Part shown: one piece after another, positions 11,747-23,868 of the stretch
Layout: each line of letters opens with the position of its first letter
How positions within the stretch are numbered: the stretch's first letter is position 1
Assembly (NCBI GenBank): GCA_019802505.1
Contig: JAFMOC010000104.1
Coordinates: forward strand, 248,001-312,000
Length of the DNA: 64,000 bases
From: Corydoras sp. C115
Taxonomy: Eukaryota; Chordata; Actinopteri; Siluriformes; Callichthyidae
Direction of reading: 5' to 3'
Translations under genes and position numbers: made by a program
The notes under the pieces: generated by a model
Seen by the model: the letters and a program-made list of their open reading frames with translations, nothing else
Told to the model about the DNA's origin: nothing
The model's database searches: none

Positions 11747-12594
11747 GTAAGAATAATTAATCAACTCAGTCCATTGTGTCTAACTGAATGGAATAATTAT
11801 CTGAAATTAGCAAAACAATAAACTTAACTTTTTCACATTATTATCCCATAAAATATTTAGCACTATGATTTTTTGGACTGATATGATTTTGTCATGACAA
11901 TTTTAATTATTGTGCACAGATTTTTTAATTATATTACATTTTTTAAATTTCATAAACATGCAGCATTTCAATTACAGAATTTGTTACTCTTTTTATACCT
12001 TTAAACTTTATAGCCATATGTATACAGTAGCTTGATTAATAGGAATTTTATTATTTTCTTTAACATTGATTTTTAAAGTTAGGAGTAAATTAACTTTCAT
12101 CACTGTTCAGCACCAAAGGTCACGGACAGCACCAAAGGCTTGTACCTCAGCAAATTACAGCATAATGAAATTGGGTCTAATTTTGCACAGTGTAGGTTGT
12201 TTTTGTCTCACAAATAAGTAAATCGAATGTTAAATTTCTACATTATTGTTTTAACTTTTTTGTACATTTTTTTATTTTTCACAAAAAATATGACAATGTA
12301 ATCCTTTAGTTAAGTTTTTTTTTTATTATTTCTGCAGTAACCATTGTTCAGTTCTTACCTGCCAGTCTGTTGAACAGCTGATTGGATATATATTTAGAGT
12401 AAATGGGTATATTTAATTTGTAAAATTTATCTTATGATGTAAAGATTATGAGTTAAAACAGTTAATATTAACCAAATGACAGAAGTGATGTCATAATAAA
12501 GTACCGGAAGTAGTAAATTTTCGGTTGGTTTGATTTGATCTGTAGTTATTAATAGTTTTTCTGTCTCTCTTTGGTTACACTGGTGTGTAATTCT
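11747..12594 (+). other. Spacer between exons D and E
   Basis: No gene is seen. It is AT-rich and homologous to the neighbouring group-1 spacers, with an RE1-like site at 12,106. Confidence 0.75.
12106..12133 (+). promoter_or_regulatory. Split RE1/NRSE-like site upstream of exon E
   Basis: TTCAGCACC (12106-12114), 9-nt gap, GGACAGCACC (12124-12133). The left half is perfect and the right half has one change. It lies about 750 bp upstream of the ATG. Confidence 0.55.
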
Positions 12595-12628
12595 CAGTTT
12601 TGACTCAGAGGGTCGCTATTTATCAACT
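12595..12628 (+). promoter_or_regulatory. Promoter CGCT element of exon E
   Basis: TTTTGACTCAGAGGGTCGCT with the intact core at 12614-12617, 244 bp upstream of the exon E ATG. Confidence 0.75.
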
Positions 12629-12857
12629 TTGCTCTGGTTTTCTTCATCTGCGTACGATAACCACCCACAAAAGGCTGTACATGCGAAAGACAGAAACGGT
12701 GTTTTGTCGCAAAGGCTCACTCGCAATTTCTCCGGCAAATGTGATCGTTGCTGCTGAACATTCGCAAAGACCTGAATGCTGAACTCTGACATGTTTAAGG
12801 AATTTATTTCGGGATAACAGTTGTATTTGTCTGACGGTCGTCGGAAGCTTTTAGAAA

Positions 12858-15248
12858 ATGGCAGACTCAGTGATGTGGCAGACGGCATTGTTTCTCTTCA
12901 TCCTTTATTCGCACTCTGCGCTCGGACAGGTCAGCTATACCATTCCGGAGGAAATGCCGAAAGGATCGATTGTTGGAAATATTGCTCAGGATTTGGGTTT
13001 GGATTTAAAACGACTGAAATCTGGGAAAGCTCGCATCTATACGGTGGGAAGTACGGAATATATAGAACTAAACAAAGACAGAGGTATGCTTCTGATTAAA
13101 GACAAAATAGACCGAGAGGATCTTTGTGCAAAGAAAACACCGTGTGCTCTGCATCTTCAAATGATTCTAGAAAATCCGGTGGAGTTGTACAAAATTACTG
13201 TAGAAATCACAGATATAAATGATAATGCTCCGTTTTTCAAGACAGAGGAAATAAATATTGAAATAAGTGAGCTGGCCTTAACGGGAGCGCGTTTCACATT
13301 AGAGAGAGCCATGGATGATGACGTCGATAACAACGGTGTTCAGAGTTATTCACTTAAACCAACAGATAATTTCGTATTAGAATTACAGAGTCATGCAGAT
13401 GGAGGTAAAACTGTAAAAATGGTTTTACAAAAACCCCTCGATAGAGAAAAGCAGGAACGATTTACTTTGTTATTAACGGCGGTGGATGGAGGTGAACCGG
13501 TGCTGTCTGGTACAATGCAGATTCACGTTACTGTTCTAGATGCGAATGATAACGCTCCTGTTTTTACACAGAGAGTGTATAAAGCTTCTGTAACCGAAAA
13601 TTCACCTAAAGCCTACAATTTGCTAATTGTAAGTGCAAATGATGCTGACAGTGAACAGAACGGCAAAGTGACTTACTTAATTTTGAATATAGACAGTGAT
13701 CGTAAAGACTTGTTTTTAATGAATAAAAATAGTGGAGAAATTACATTAAATGGCCCAATAGACTATGAAAGTAAAAATCAGTATCAGTTAGATGTTGAGG
13801 CAAGAGACCAAGGAGGACTCTTTGATTTATGCAAGATAATTATTGAAGTTCTGGACACAAATGATAATAAACCATCAATCACTATTCTTTCAATGTCCAG
13901 TTTTATATCAGAAGGTTCTCCTGCTGGAACAATTGTGGCAATGTTAAATGTAGATGACCTGGACTCTAATGAAAATGGACAAATTCACTGCAACATTAAC
14001 GAAAACATACCATTTACTCTCACATCTCCATCTAACAATGTCTACAGCCTCCACACAGAGCAGGAGTTAGATAGAGAGAGAGACACTGAGTACAACATCA
14101 CTGTAACTTGTTCTGATGAAGGAGTTCCTTCACTCTCCAGCAGTGCATCTCTCCACTTACTCATATCAGATGTGAATGATAATGCACCTGTCTTTGAAAA
14201 ACAAAGTTACGTGGCCTCTGTAGTTGAGAACAACACACCAGGTCTCTCTATATTCACAGTGAAAGCCAGTGATGCAGACTTTAACCAGAATGCTCGCATC
14301 TCCTATATTTTAGAGGACAGCTCGATAAATGGAGTTCCTGTATCATCATATATGTATCAGTCACTCCTGATAGTGGAGTCATTAATGCTGTACGATCTTT
14401 CGACTACGAGCAGTTAAAGAACTTTCAGTTCCATGTAAAAGCTCAGATGGAGGTTCCCCTCCACTCAGTACTAATGTAACAGTACAAATTATAATTCAGG
14501 ATCAGAATGACAACGCTCCTCAGGTTCTCTACCCAGTACAAACTGGTGGTTCTCCTGTAGCTGAGATTGTACCTCGTTCAGCAGATGTCGGTTATCTCGT
14601 CAGTAAAGTGGTGGCTGTTGATGTGGACTCTGGACAGAATGCCTGGCTCTCCTACAAACTGCACAAAGCCACAGAGAGGGCGCTGTTTGAAGTGGGACCA
14701 CAGAATGGAGAGATACGGACTGTGCGTCAGGTCACTGATAAAGATGCTGTGAAACAGAAACTGACTGTAGTTGTGGAGGATAACGGACAGCCGTCTCGCT
14801 CGGCTGTAGTTAACATCAATGTAGCTGTAGCTGACAGTTTCCCTGAGTGCTCTCAGAATTCACAGATTTTACTCAGAACAAAGAATATAATGATGATCTG
14901 ACCTTTTATTTAGTTTTAGCTCTGGCTGCTGTTTCTTTCCTCTTCATTACAACTGTAGTAGTTATAATCTCAGTAAAGATCTACAGGTGGAGACAATCCC
15001 GCTTCTTCTATCAGTCCAATCTCCCCGTTATTCCGTACTATCCACCCGGTTACACAGATACAGGATTTACTGGAACTCTGCCTCACATTAATAAGTATGA
15101 TTCATGTATGACCACCGACTCAAGAAAAAGTGACTGTAAATATTCTACTCTTGGAGGACAAAGTATTTTAGTGGTGGATCCAAGTTTTACAAAGACAATG
15201 CAGTTCAATGAGAAACATCTCCTGGATGATCCAGATTCTCCAGAAATG
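12858..15248 (+). pseudogene. pcdhg: Protocadherin gamma-type variable exon E, three frameshifting indels
   Basis: Open from ATG 12858 through EC4 and into EC5. Then +2 near 14,350 (an extra AT in CATATATG), -1 near 14,446 and -1 near 14,845. These again sum to zero, so the helix and cytoplasm return to the starting frame and the length is 2,391. The -1 near 14,446 is the same change, at the same site, as in exon D. EC3 (RVYKASVTENSPKAYNLL) is clearly different from C and D, while EC1 and EC5 are nearly identical to them. The donor is ATG|gtaaga at 15248/15249. Either a recently broken exon or an exon with residual assembly errors. Confidence 0.8.
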
Positions 15249-16022
15249 GTAAGAATATTTAACCAAATCATTCCATTATGTCTAACTGAATGGAATTGTC
15301 TGAAATATATATAAAACACTTAAGTAACTTTATCATTTTGTCCCATAAAATATTAGCACTATGATATTTTTGGACTGATTATGGATTATTAATTTTTGTG
15401 CACGTTTGACCAGTTTTGAAACATGCATCATTTTAATTACTTTACATTTTTCATGAGTATAAAATTAAAGCCATTTGTATACAGTAGCTTGATTTATAGG
15501 AATTTTATTATTTTCTTTAACATTGATTTTTAACCTTAGGCATAAAATAAATTTCCATCACTGTTCAGCACCAAAGGTCACGGACAGCACCAGGCATTTG
15601 TACTTCAGCAAATTACAGCATAATGAATTCAGTTTTAATTATGTACAGTGTAAGTTGTTATTGTCTCACAAATAAGTAAATTTGTTATTAAAGTCTACAT
15701 TAACATTTAAATTATGTATTTTAGATTTTCACAAATTTATTCCAGTATGTTAGCCTTTTTCACACTTATTTATTTCTGCAGTAACCAGTGATGCGTTATT
15801 ACCTGCCAATCTGTTAAACAACTGATTTGATTTATATTTTGAGTAAATGATTATATATTCATTTTATAATCATCCTATGAAGTGAAAATTTTGAGTTAAA
15901 ACGGTAACTTAACAAATGACAGAAGTGATGTCATTATAAACTACCTGAAGTAAATTTTCCGGTTGGTTTTGATCTGTAGTTATTAATAAGTATCTCTCTC
16001 TTTGGTTACACTGATGTGTAAT
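15249..16022 (+). other. Spacer between exons E and F
   Basis: No gene is seen. It is homologous to the other group-1 spacers, with an RE1-like site at 15,564. Confidence 0.75.
15564..15591 (+). promoter_or_regulatory. Split RE1/NRSE-like site upstream of exon F
   Basis: TTCAGCACC (15564-15572), 9-nt gap, GGACAGCACC (15582-15591), the same arrangement as before exon E. A decayed remnant with no right half lies after exon F near 18,805. Confidence 0.55.
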
Positions 16023-16025
16023 TAT

Positions 16026-16059
16026 CAGTTTTGACTCAGAGGGTCGCTGTTTATCAACT
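16026..16059 (+). promoter_or_regulatory. Promoter CGCT element of exon F
   Basis: TTTTGACTCAGAGGGTCGCT with the core at 16045-16048, 241 bp upstream of the exon F ATG. Confidence 0.75.
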
Positions 16060-16288
16060 TTGCTCTGGTTTTCTTCATCTGCGTACAATAACCACCCACA
16101 AAAGACTGTACATGCGAAAGACAGAAACGGTGTTTTGGCGCAAAGGCTCACTCGCAATTTCTCCGGCAAATGTGATCGTTGCTGCTGAACATTCGCAAAG
16201 ACCTGAATGCTGAACTCTGACATGTTTAAGGAATTTATTTCGGGATAACAGTTGTATTTGTCTGACGGTCGTCGGAAGCTTTTAGAAA

Positions 16289-18666
16289 ATGGCAGACTCA
16301 GTGATGTGGCAGACGGCATTGTTTCTCTTCATCCTTTATTCGCACTCTGCGCTCGGACAGGTCAGCTATACCATTCCGGAGGAAATGCCGAAAGGATCGA
16401 TTGTTGGAAATATTGCTCAGGATTTGGGTTTGGATTTAAAACGACTGAAATCTGGGAAAGCTCGCATCTATACGGTGGGAAGTACGGAATATCTAGAACT
16501 GAACAAAGACAGAGGTATGCTTCTGATTAAAGACAAAATAGACCGAGAGGATCTTTGTGCAAAGAAAACACCGTGTGCTCTGCATCTTCAAATGATTCTT
16601 AGAAAATCCGGTGGAGTTGTACAAAATTACTGTAGAAATCACAGATATAAATGATAATGCTCCGTTTTTTAAGAGAGAGGAAATGAATATTGAAATAAGT
16701 GAATCGGCTTTAACGGGAGCGCGTTTCATGTTAGAGAGAGCCATGGATGATGACGTCGGTAACAACGGTGTTCAGAGTTATTCACTTAAACCAACAGATA
16801 ATTTCGTATTAGAATTACAGAATCATGCAGATGGAGGTAAAAATGTTAAGATGATTTTACAAAAACCCCTCGATCGAGAAAAGCAGGAACGATTTACTTT
16901 GTTATTAACGGCGGTGGATGGAGGTGAACCGGTGCTGTCTGGTACAATGCAGATTCACGTTACTGTTCTAGATGTTAATGATAACGCTCCTGTTTTTACT
17001 CAAACATTTATAAAGCTTCGTAATAATGGAAAACTCGTTAAAAGGCATTCTAAATTAATAACTGTAGTGCAAACGATGCAGATGAGGGACAATATGGGCA
17101 AATAACATATTACATAAAAAATAAAGACAAAACTCTGAAAGATTTGTTTGTAATAAATGAAAAAAATGGTGAAATTAAATTAAATGGACAAATTGACTAT
17201 GAAACAACAAGACAATATCAATTTGATGTTGAGGCCAGAGACCAAGGAGGATTGTTTGATGTAATATAATTATTGATGTTCTGGACACAAATGATAATAA
17301 ACCATCTATCACAATTCTTTCAATGTCCAGTTCTATATCAGAAGGTTCTCCTGCTGGAACAATTGTTGCAATGTTGAATGTAAATGATCTGGACTCAGAG
17401 GAAAATGGACAAATTCACTGCAACATTAATGACAACATACCATTTACTCTCACATCTCCATCTAACAATGTCTACAGCCTCCACACAGAGCAGGAGTTAG
17501 ATAGAGAGAGAGACACTGAGTACAACATCACTGTAACTTGTTCTGATGAAGGAGTTCCTTCACTCTCCAGCAGTGCATCTCTCCACTTACTCATATCAGA
17601 TGTGAATGATAATGCACCTGTCTTTGAAAAACAAAGTTACGTGGCCTCTGTAGTTGAGAACAACACACCAGGTCTCTCTATATTCACAGTGAAAGCCAGT
17701 GATGCAGACTTTAACCAGAATGCTCGCATCTCCTATATTTTAGAGGACAGCTCGATAAATGGAGTTCCTGTATCATCATATGTATCAGTCACTCCTGATA
17801 GTGGAGTCATTAATGCTGTACGATCTTTCGACTACGAGCAGTTAAAGAACTTTCAGTTCCATGTAAAAGCTCAAGATGGAGGTTCCCCTCCACTTAGTAC
17901 TAATGTAACAGTACAAATTATAATTCAGGATCAGAATGACAACGCTCCTCAGGTTCTCTACCCAGTACAAACTGGTGGTTCTCCAGTAGCTGAGATTGTA
18001 CCTCGTTCAGCAGATGTCGGTTATCTCGTCAGTAAAGTGGTGGCTGTTGATGTTGACTCTGGACAGAATGCCTGGCTCTCCTACAAACTGCACAAAGTCA
18101 CAGAGAGGGCACTGTTTGAAGTGGGACCACAGAATGGAGAGATACGGACTGTGCGTCAGGTCACTGATAAAGATGCTGTGAAACAGAAACTGACTGTAGT
18201 TGTGGAGGACAATGGACAGCCGTCTCGCTCGGCTGTAGTTAACATCAATGTAGCTGTAGCTGACAGTTTCCCTGAAGTGCTCTCAGAATTCACTGAGTTC
18301 ACTAACGACAAAGACTCTAATGACAACATTACATTTTATTTAGTGTTAGCGCTCGCTGCCGTTTCGCTGCTGTTCATCGTCTCGATAATCGCAATAATCT
18401 CTGTGAAAATTTACAGATGGAGGCAAAATAGACTGTTCTATAAATGTGCTGCAAACCTGCCAGTGATTCCATATTATCCACCAAGCTATACAGATGGCAC
18501 CCTGCCACATGTGTATAATTATGAAATGTGTGGAACCACCGACTCAAGGATGAGTGACATGAAGATTGTTAGACCATTCAGCCAAGATACACTGGAGACT
18601 ATAAGACACTTTGGAACTGTACAGAGAGAAAAGTGCGTTCAGGGGGACACTGACCTTCCATCAGAG
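16289..18666 (+). pseudogene. pcdhg: Protocadherin gamma-type variable exon F, multiple frameshifts, distinct tail
   Basis: The start, signal peptide and EC1 match exons C-E. Indels read by comparison with D: +1 near 16,601 (EC1), then in EC3 -1 near 17,002, -1 near 17,020, about +2 near 17,046 and -1 near 17,065, and -4 near 17,266. From 17,280 the frame is open to the donor GAG|gtgagg at 18666/18667 (phase 0). EC5 and EC6 are nearly identical to A-E up to about 18,290. The pre-membrane segment, helix (YLVLALAAVSLLFIVSIIAII) and cytoplasm (NRLFYKCAANLPVIPYYPPSY, ending DTDLPSE) then differ from all other group-1 exons. It is the last member of the array and the most damaged. Confidence 0.8.
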
Positions 18667-18985
18667 GTGAGGCTTGCTCCCAGATTAGATCTTGAAATTG
18701 CTGCTTTTCTGCGTTCCCAAACTGTTGGTCAACTATAAAAAAAAAAATGCAACATTAAGCAATGTGTCAACATTGAACACGTTACAACAGAATTCCATAT
18801 ATGCACAGCAAAAGGTCACATTCAGGTCAAATCACATGATTAAACAGGGTACGAGCTTAAATTTAAAGTGTTTACATCTTTAACATAATGGCCGTTTTGT
18901 TTATCTTGTATATTGTGTTTAATGTTTAATTCGTGTTTTGATTTGTTCATGACATTCTTATCAACGCACTGGGGATTCTGACCCA
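18667..18985 (+). other. Sequence after exon F donor
   Basis: No gene is seen. CAGCAAAAGGTCACATTCAG near 18,805 resembles the spacer RE1-like element with its right half lost. Confidence 0.5.
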
Positions 18986-19008
18986 GTTTCTCCCACAAAT
19001 ACCCCCAC

Positions 19009-19015
19009 ATATACA

Positions 19016-19055
<40 letters not shown>

Positions 19056-19219
19056 ACACACACACACACACACACACGTGCACACGCACACACACATGGC
19101 ATACAGACACACATGGCATACAGACACACACACACGCACTCACTCACACGCACTCACACCCGCACGCACGCGCACACACACGCGCTCACACACACACATG
19201 GCATACAGACACACACATG

Positions 19220-19250
<31 letters not shown>

Positions 19251-19355
19251 ACGCACGCACGCGCACACACACACACATGCATGCACAAACACGCACGCGC
19301 GTGCGCACACACACACAAAGAGAGAAAGAGAGAGAGAGAGACACACACACATACA
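19009..19355 (+). repeat. (CA)n-rich low-complexity tract
   Basis: Imperfect CA/CG dinucleotide runs broken by CATGGCATACAGACA units, grading into GA at 19,318-19,341. Long open frames on both strands are by-products of the repeat. Confidence 0.9.
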
Positions 19356-19806
19356 CAGAGAAACAAATACACACAGAGAAACAAACACACACAGAGAAAC
19401 AAACACACACACATACACAGAGAAACAAATACACACAGAGAAACAAACACACACAGAGAAACAAACACACACAAAGAAACAAATACACACAGAGAAACAA
19501 ACACACACAGAGAAACAAACACACACAGAGAAACAAACACACACAGGGAAACAAATACACACAGAGAAACAAACACACACAGAGAAACAAACACACACAG
19601 AGAAACAAACACACACAGGGAAACAAACACACACAGGGAAACAAACACACACAGGGAAACAAACACACACAGGGAAACAAACACACACAGGGAAACAAAC
19701 ACACACAGGGAAACAAACACACACAGGGAAACAAACACACACAGAGAAACAAACACACACAGGGAAACAAACACACACACACAGGGAAACAAACACACAC
19801 ACACAG
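19356..19806 (+). repeat. 18-bp minisatellite AGAGAAACAAACACACAC
   Basis: About two dozen tandem units of 18 bp. The first part mostly has AGAGAAAC and the later part mostly AGGGAAAC, so unit variants are clustered. The period is a multiple of three, which explains the stop-free frames; none is a gene. Confidence 0.92.
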
Positions 19807-19854
19807 ACAGACACACACACTGCAATGCTATACTGCAATGCTATCTGACCCTAA

Positions 19855-20165
19855 AACAGGACAACACCCTGTCCACAGATCTCCTCACTGACATCGAGCA
19901 GAGACCAGAGACCACAAAGAGGAGCGAGTGTGTGCTCACTGCAGGACAGGGGAGGTGGAGACAGAAGGGCACTTCCTCCAGAACTGCCCTAAATACACCA
20001 CCATCAGAGACAAATACTTCAACCAATTAGAGACAGAGAGATGAGCAGCTTTAGAACCAGAGAACCAGAAACTGTCCATTTTATTAGAAGAGGGTCCATC
20101 AGCCCCCACTGCAGCCAGATATGTACAGGAGTGTCAGACACACCGGGACACTGAGTCAACAACCT
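19855..20165 (+). mobile_element. Non-LTR retrotransposon remnant, C-terminal end of ORF2
   Basis: One frame reads ERVCAHCRTGEVETEGHFL, then QNCPKYTTIRDKYFNQL. After one stop it continues in the same frame with ILLEEGPSAPTAARYVQEC and ends at a second stop. C-x2-C followed by H-x4-C plus the EGHFL..CP.Y pattern is typical of the region after reverse transcriptase in many fish LINEs. It is truncated at the 5' end and contains a stop, so it is dead. Confidence 0.7.
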
Positions 20166-20283
20166 AATAATCACCTCCCCCACACACACCAAGTCCTCAC
20201 TCGATACAGACACGTGCACATGTGGGTTTTTCTTTTTCACCCTTTTTTCTTTTGCTCATCACCACACACAAATACATACATAA

Positions 20284-20287
<4 letters not shown>

Positions 20288-20370
<83 letters not shown>
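20288..20370 (+). repeat. (AT)n microsatellite
   Basis: About 83 bp of perfect alternating TA. Confidence 0.95.
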
Positions 20371-20374
<4 letters not shown>

Positions 20375-20544
20375 CACTATATTACTATTATTATTACTAT
20401 TATTTATTAATTAAAACACACATACAATATTTATTAATGAATTAACATAATGTTTATTTGTTCCGGTTATTTTATCTGTATATAATATGCTTTGAGAATA
20501 CGAATGTATACATTTGTCATGTCAATAAACAAACTGATGTGAAT

Positions 20545-20589
20545 TGAGAGAGAGAGAGACACAGAGAGGAGAGACACAGACAGACAGAC

Positions 20590-20661
<72 letters not shown>
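20545..20661 (+). repeat. (GA)n microsatellite
   Basis: GAGA tract interrupted by a short GACA-type stretch. The last 65 bp or so are pure GA. Confidence 0.95.
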
Positions 20662-20665
<4 letters not shown>

Positions 20666-20876
20666 TCCCACATACAGACAGAGGCAATCACACGCAATGC
20701 AAAATTATATTGGTATATTGTCACAATTTGGTTTATTTATTTTAGATAAAATAAGCTTGCTCTCATTATTTACTCATTATCTGATGGCATATAGCTCATG
20801 CATATGCTCATGTAGTGGTGACTTAAATGCTGTAATGGTGACTTTATATTAATTGCAGGTTATTTTATATATATGT

Positions 20877-20877
<1 letters not shown>

Positions 20878-20967
<90 letters not shown>

Positions 20968-21038
20968 CATATATATATATACATATATACACACATATAT
21001 ATATATATACACACACATATATATCTATCTATATCTAT
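20878..21038 (+). repeat. (CA)n/(AT)n compound microsatellite
   Basis: A short CA run, then about 70 bp of pure AT, then mixed ACATAT/CTAT units. Confidence 0.95.
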
Positions 21039-23281
21039 CTTCAGGATTAGAATTTATTTTTATCTGCATCGTGGCAATGATGAAACTTGGTAGAGGAAAA
21101 ACAGTACTTAACATGGGGGAGCAGTTAAAAAGGCTGATCTGTCGGAGATAAAATTTACTGGAAATGACATTACTAGCTACAGAAAAAAAGACAAAAATAG
21201 AACACTTTCAAAAACCTGTATGTATTTTTTGCATGTGACTGTGTGCTTTTTTGAAATGCATTTTCTTTGTTAGATAAATGTGGAAATGCTGCAGTCGACT
21301 TTAATAGCTTCATTATTGCTTGAATATAACACTGCTCCATCTGAGACAGCTTGGCTTGCTGCAGTAAAACTGTGCCAGGTCATCTGGGTTGCCGTAGTAA
21401 CAGAGCCCAGATCTCTTAAAGCCATAGTAACACTCCCATTAGTAAGATTAATAGGTTAAGACTTCCACATTTATTTAACTTCAATTTAGTTAAACCATAA
21501 TTATAAGAACATATTTTGAATGTAGAAGGTGCATAGTGAATGAATTCATTTAGAGATAAGATATGATAACCAGGGAGATTACAGCATGATTGTTTAATTA
21601 TTAAACAAACTATGATTTATGATTTGGCATATTTTAAAATAGCACTAGAGCTCATATATACACTAGAGCTCAGCTAGCTTTTATTTTAATTGTCCATAAA
21701 TGCTATTTAATAAATGCATTAAGTAATCTACTGTATTGAAGTAAGGCTGGATTTGTTATTTCTCACATGCCAGACTAATCTATTACCCCCGAAGCAATTG
21801 TTTACGATCTTGGAGTTCTCAGATCACCTAATTATTTCCTGCAATGATTAAAACCAGAACAGGACAGTAAATATTTCTCGGTCATTAAAGTGCTGCTGTC
21901 TGAGGTGCTGAATCTGTTTCATTGTGCCCCCCTAATTCTCCTGTTACAAGTAGGGTGGTTATGTACTCCTATTTTTCTTCAGAGTAACTCAGAAAGTGAC
22001 ATATATGAATGTGTGCATAAATGTGTCTGCTCTGTGACAGACTTGTGACCTGTGACCAGTGACCTGGCTATGTTTGCCAACCTTTTACCCTTTGAAGGCT
22101 GAAAATGACTGCAGCATCACCATTGTGGCCCTGATCATAAAATGTGAATCAGATATATTATATGAATATACTCTCATTTTAATGTATGTCTGCTGGATTT
22201 CTGCATATCCATTCTATTTATAATTACTTTTAAACAGTATTTAATTGTCGTACATATGGAAGCCCATTAGCCAGTAAGATGAATAAAGATTGATTAAATT
22301 ATATACATAGATTAAATTCAATTACTGTAAATTACATGTTTTTATATGTTAACATCCGAGATTGGTGTACTGTTTACAGATCTTAATTGTAATAATGCAA
22401 CATTTATGCCCCAGCTTAATGATTTGTAACAATTTGACGCTGAATTATTAAAAATTAAACCGTGCATTTTGTTGTCTGTAAAGCAGTAAATCATCTGCTG
22501 GTTGCAACCAGCAATCTGGGTTGTCCTACAGTGTAGGAAAAAAATATTGTGTTGTAAAGCAACATGGGTAAACAATGTCGTGGTATCTATAAAATCTAAT
22601 TAAACAGTCACACAACCTTGACCACCATATCATTTTAATGACTTTGAAATTGGATCTCAGTGTATAACCTTATGTGGGCCAGACAGCGATAGCTAAAAGG
22701 ACAGATGTGGCCACAGGATCAGAGAACCTTCAGTTAAGGTCTACATGTATGTAAAGAAAGTTCCTATTACTAAAGATGTCTAATGATGAAGTAATTTTAA
22801 TGACTAAGAATTTAATGGCCACTAACTATAAGTAGATTTTATATGCATTATATACCCGGAGAAATGTGCAGTGCCAAATTGTCTTCATATTTTAAAATCG
22901 ACTTTTATTTTACAGTTAAATTATCACTTATACCCAAAATTTTAAAACATTGTAAATAAAAAAAAAAACAAGCTAGTTTTCTGTTTAAGGCCAAAGCTCT
23001 GCTTTGCTTTTTTAATGCCAATATTTTTTTTTTTATTTAGATTAATGCCATTAACTATAAGCAGATTTTATTTGCATTATACACCAGAAGAAATGAGTAG
23101 TGCATCGGTACAAACTGTCTTGTTATTTAAAATATGCTTTATAGGACCATAATAAAAGAAAAGAAATTAAAGGAAAAAGAGTTGTAAGGTATAATTCACC
23201 ACCTAAAAAAACGGAATTTTAATAGCTTAAAAAAAGCAGATGAATGTGAAATATTAATTATTGCCTTAAATGTATCTTATT
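21039..23281 (+). other. Non-coding spacer
   Basis: No gene, RNA gene or clear mobile element is seen on either strand. AT-rich, with a few short homopolymers. Confidence 0.6.
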
Positions 23282-23293
23282 TGATTTGCGTCG

Positions 23294-23541
23294 GGGAGGC
23301 ATGGTGGCTTAGTGGTTAGCACGTTCGCCTCTCAGCGCTAGGGATTCCCGGTTCGAATCCCCATCTGGGTGGAGTTTGCATGTTCTCCCCGTGTCCGCGT
23401 GGGTTTCTTCCGAGTCCTGTCCTGGGTGTATCTGCCCAGCGCCTGAAACGTTCTTCCCTGGATGGGCATGGGGAACCACAAACCGCACCCCACCCCCGCA
23501 ACCCTAATATAGGATGAAGCGGAAGATAATGGATGAATGAA
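23294..23541 (+). mobile_element. tRNA-derived SINE, internally deleted, with 12-bp TSD
   Basis: The tRNA-like head has an A box TGGCTTAGTGG and a B box GGTTCGAATCC, followed by the family body and a GGATGAATGAA tail. TGATTTGCGTCG flanks both ends (23282-23293 and 23542-23553). The middle of the body is missing (fused near 23,415). Confidence 0.88.
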
Positions 23542-23868
23542 TGATTTGCGTCGAGTAATTGAGCTTTGTGCTAATGAAATAATAACCACATGATTAATCA
23601 AACATAACCACATGACCTAATCAAACATGCAGACGCGTGTTTTTTTTCATCACGTGACATTTACAGAATCATAATTTAGTGTTGGAGAATGTTACCATAA
23701 ACTGATCACTCTCCAACACTAATCTAATTACTACACCCCACCACCACCCCACCTACAAAACATACTTTGTGGTTTTGGTTTTTCATTTGTGGATAGATGG
23801 ATAAGCGATGGAGAGGGATTTTCGAAACACTTAAAAAAAATTAATAAATAAATAATATATCGACTTAC

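Noticed and set aside
19052..20030. Long open frames of His/Thr or Cys/Val repeats on both strands
   Set aside because: They are translations of CA-rich repeats and the 18-bp minisatellite; all frames are open because of the repeat period.
20121..21151. Open frames of (IY)n or (ERERE)n
   Set aside because: Products of AT and GA microsatellites.
23300..23360. tRNA gene (A and B boxes at the head of each SINE)
   Set aside because: The cloverleaf is imperfect and each copy continues into the SINE body with a target duplication; these are SINE heads.
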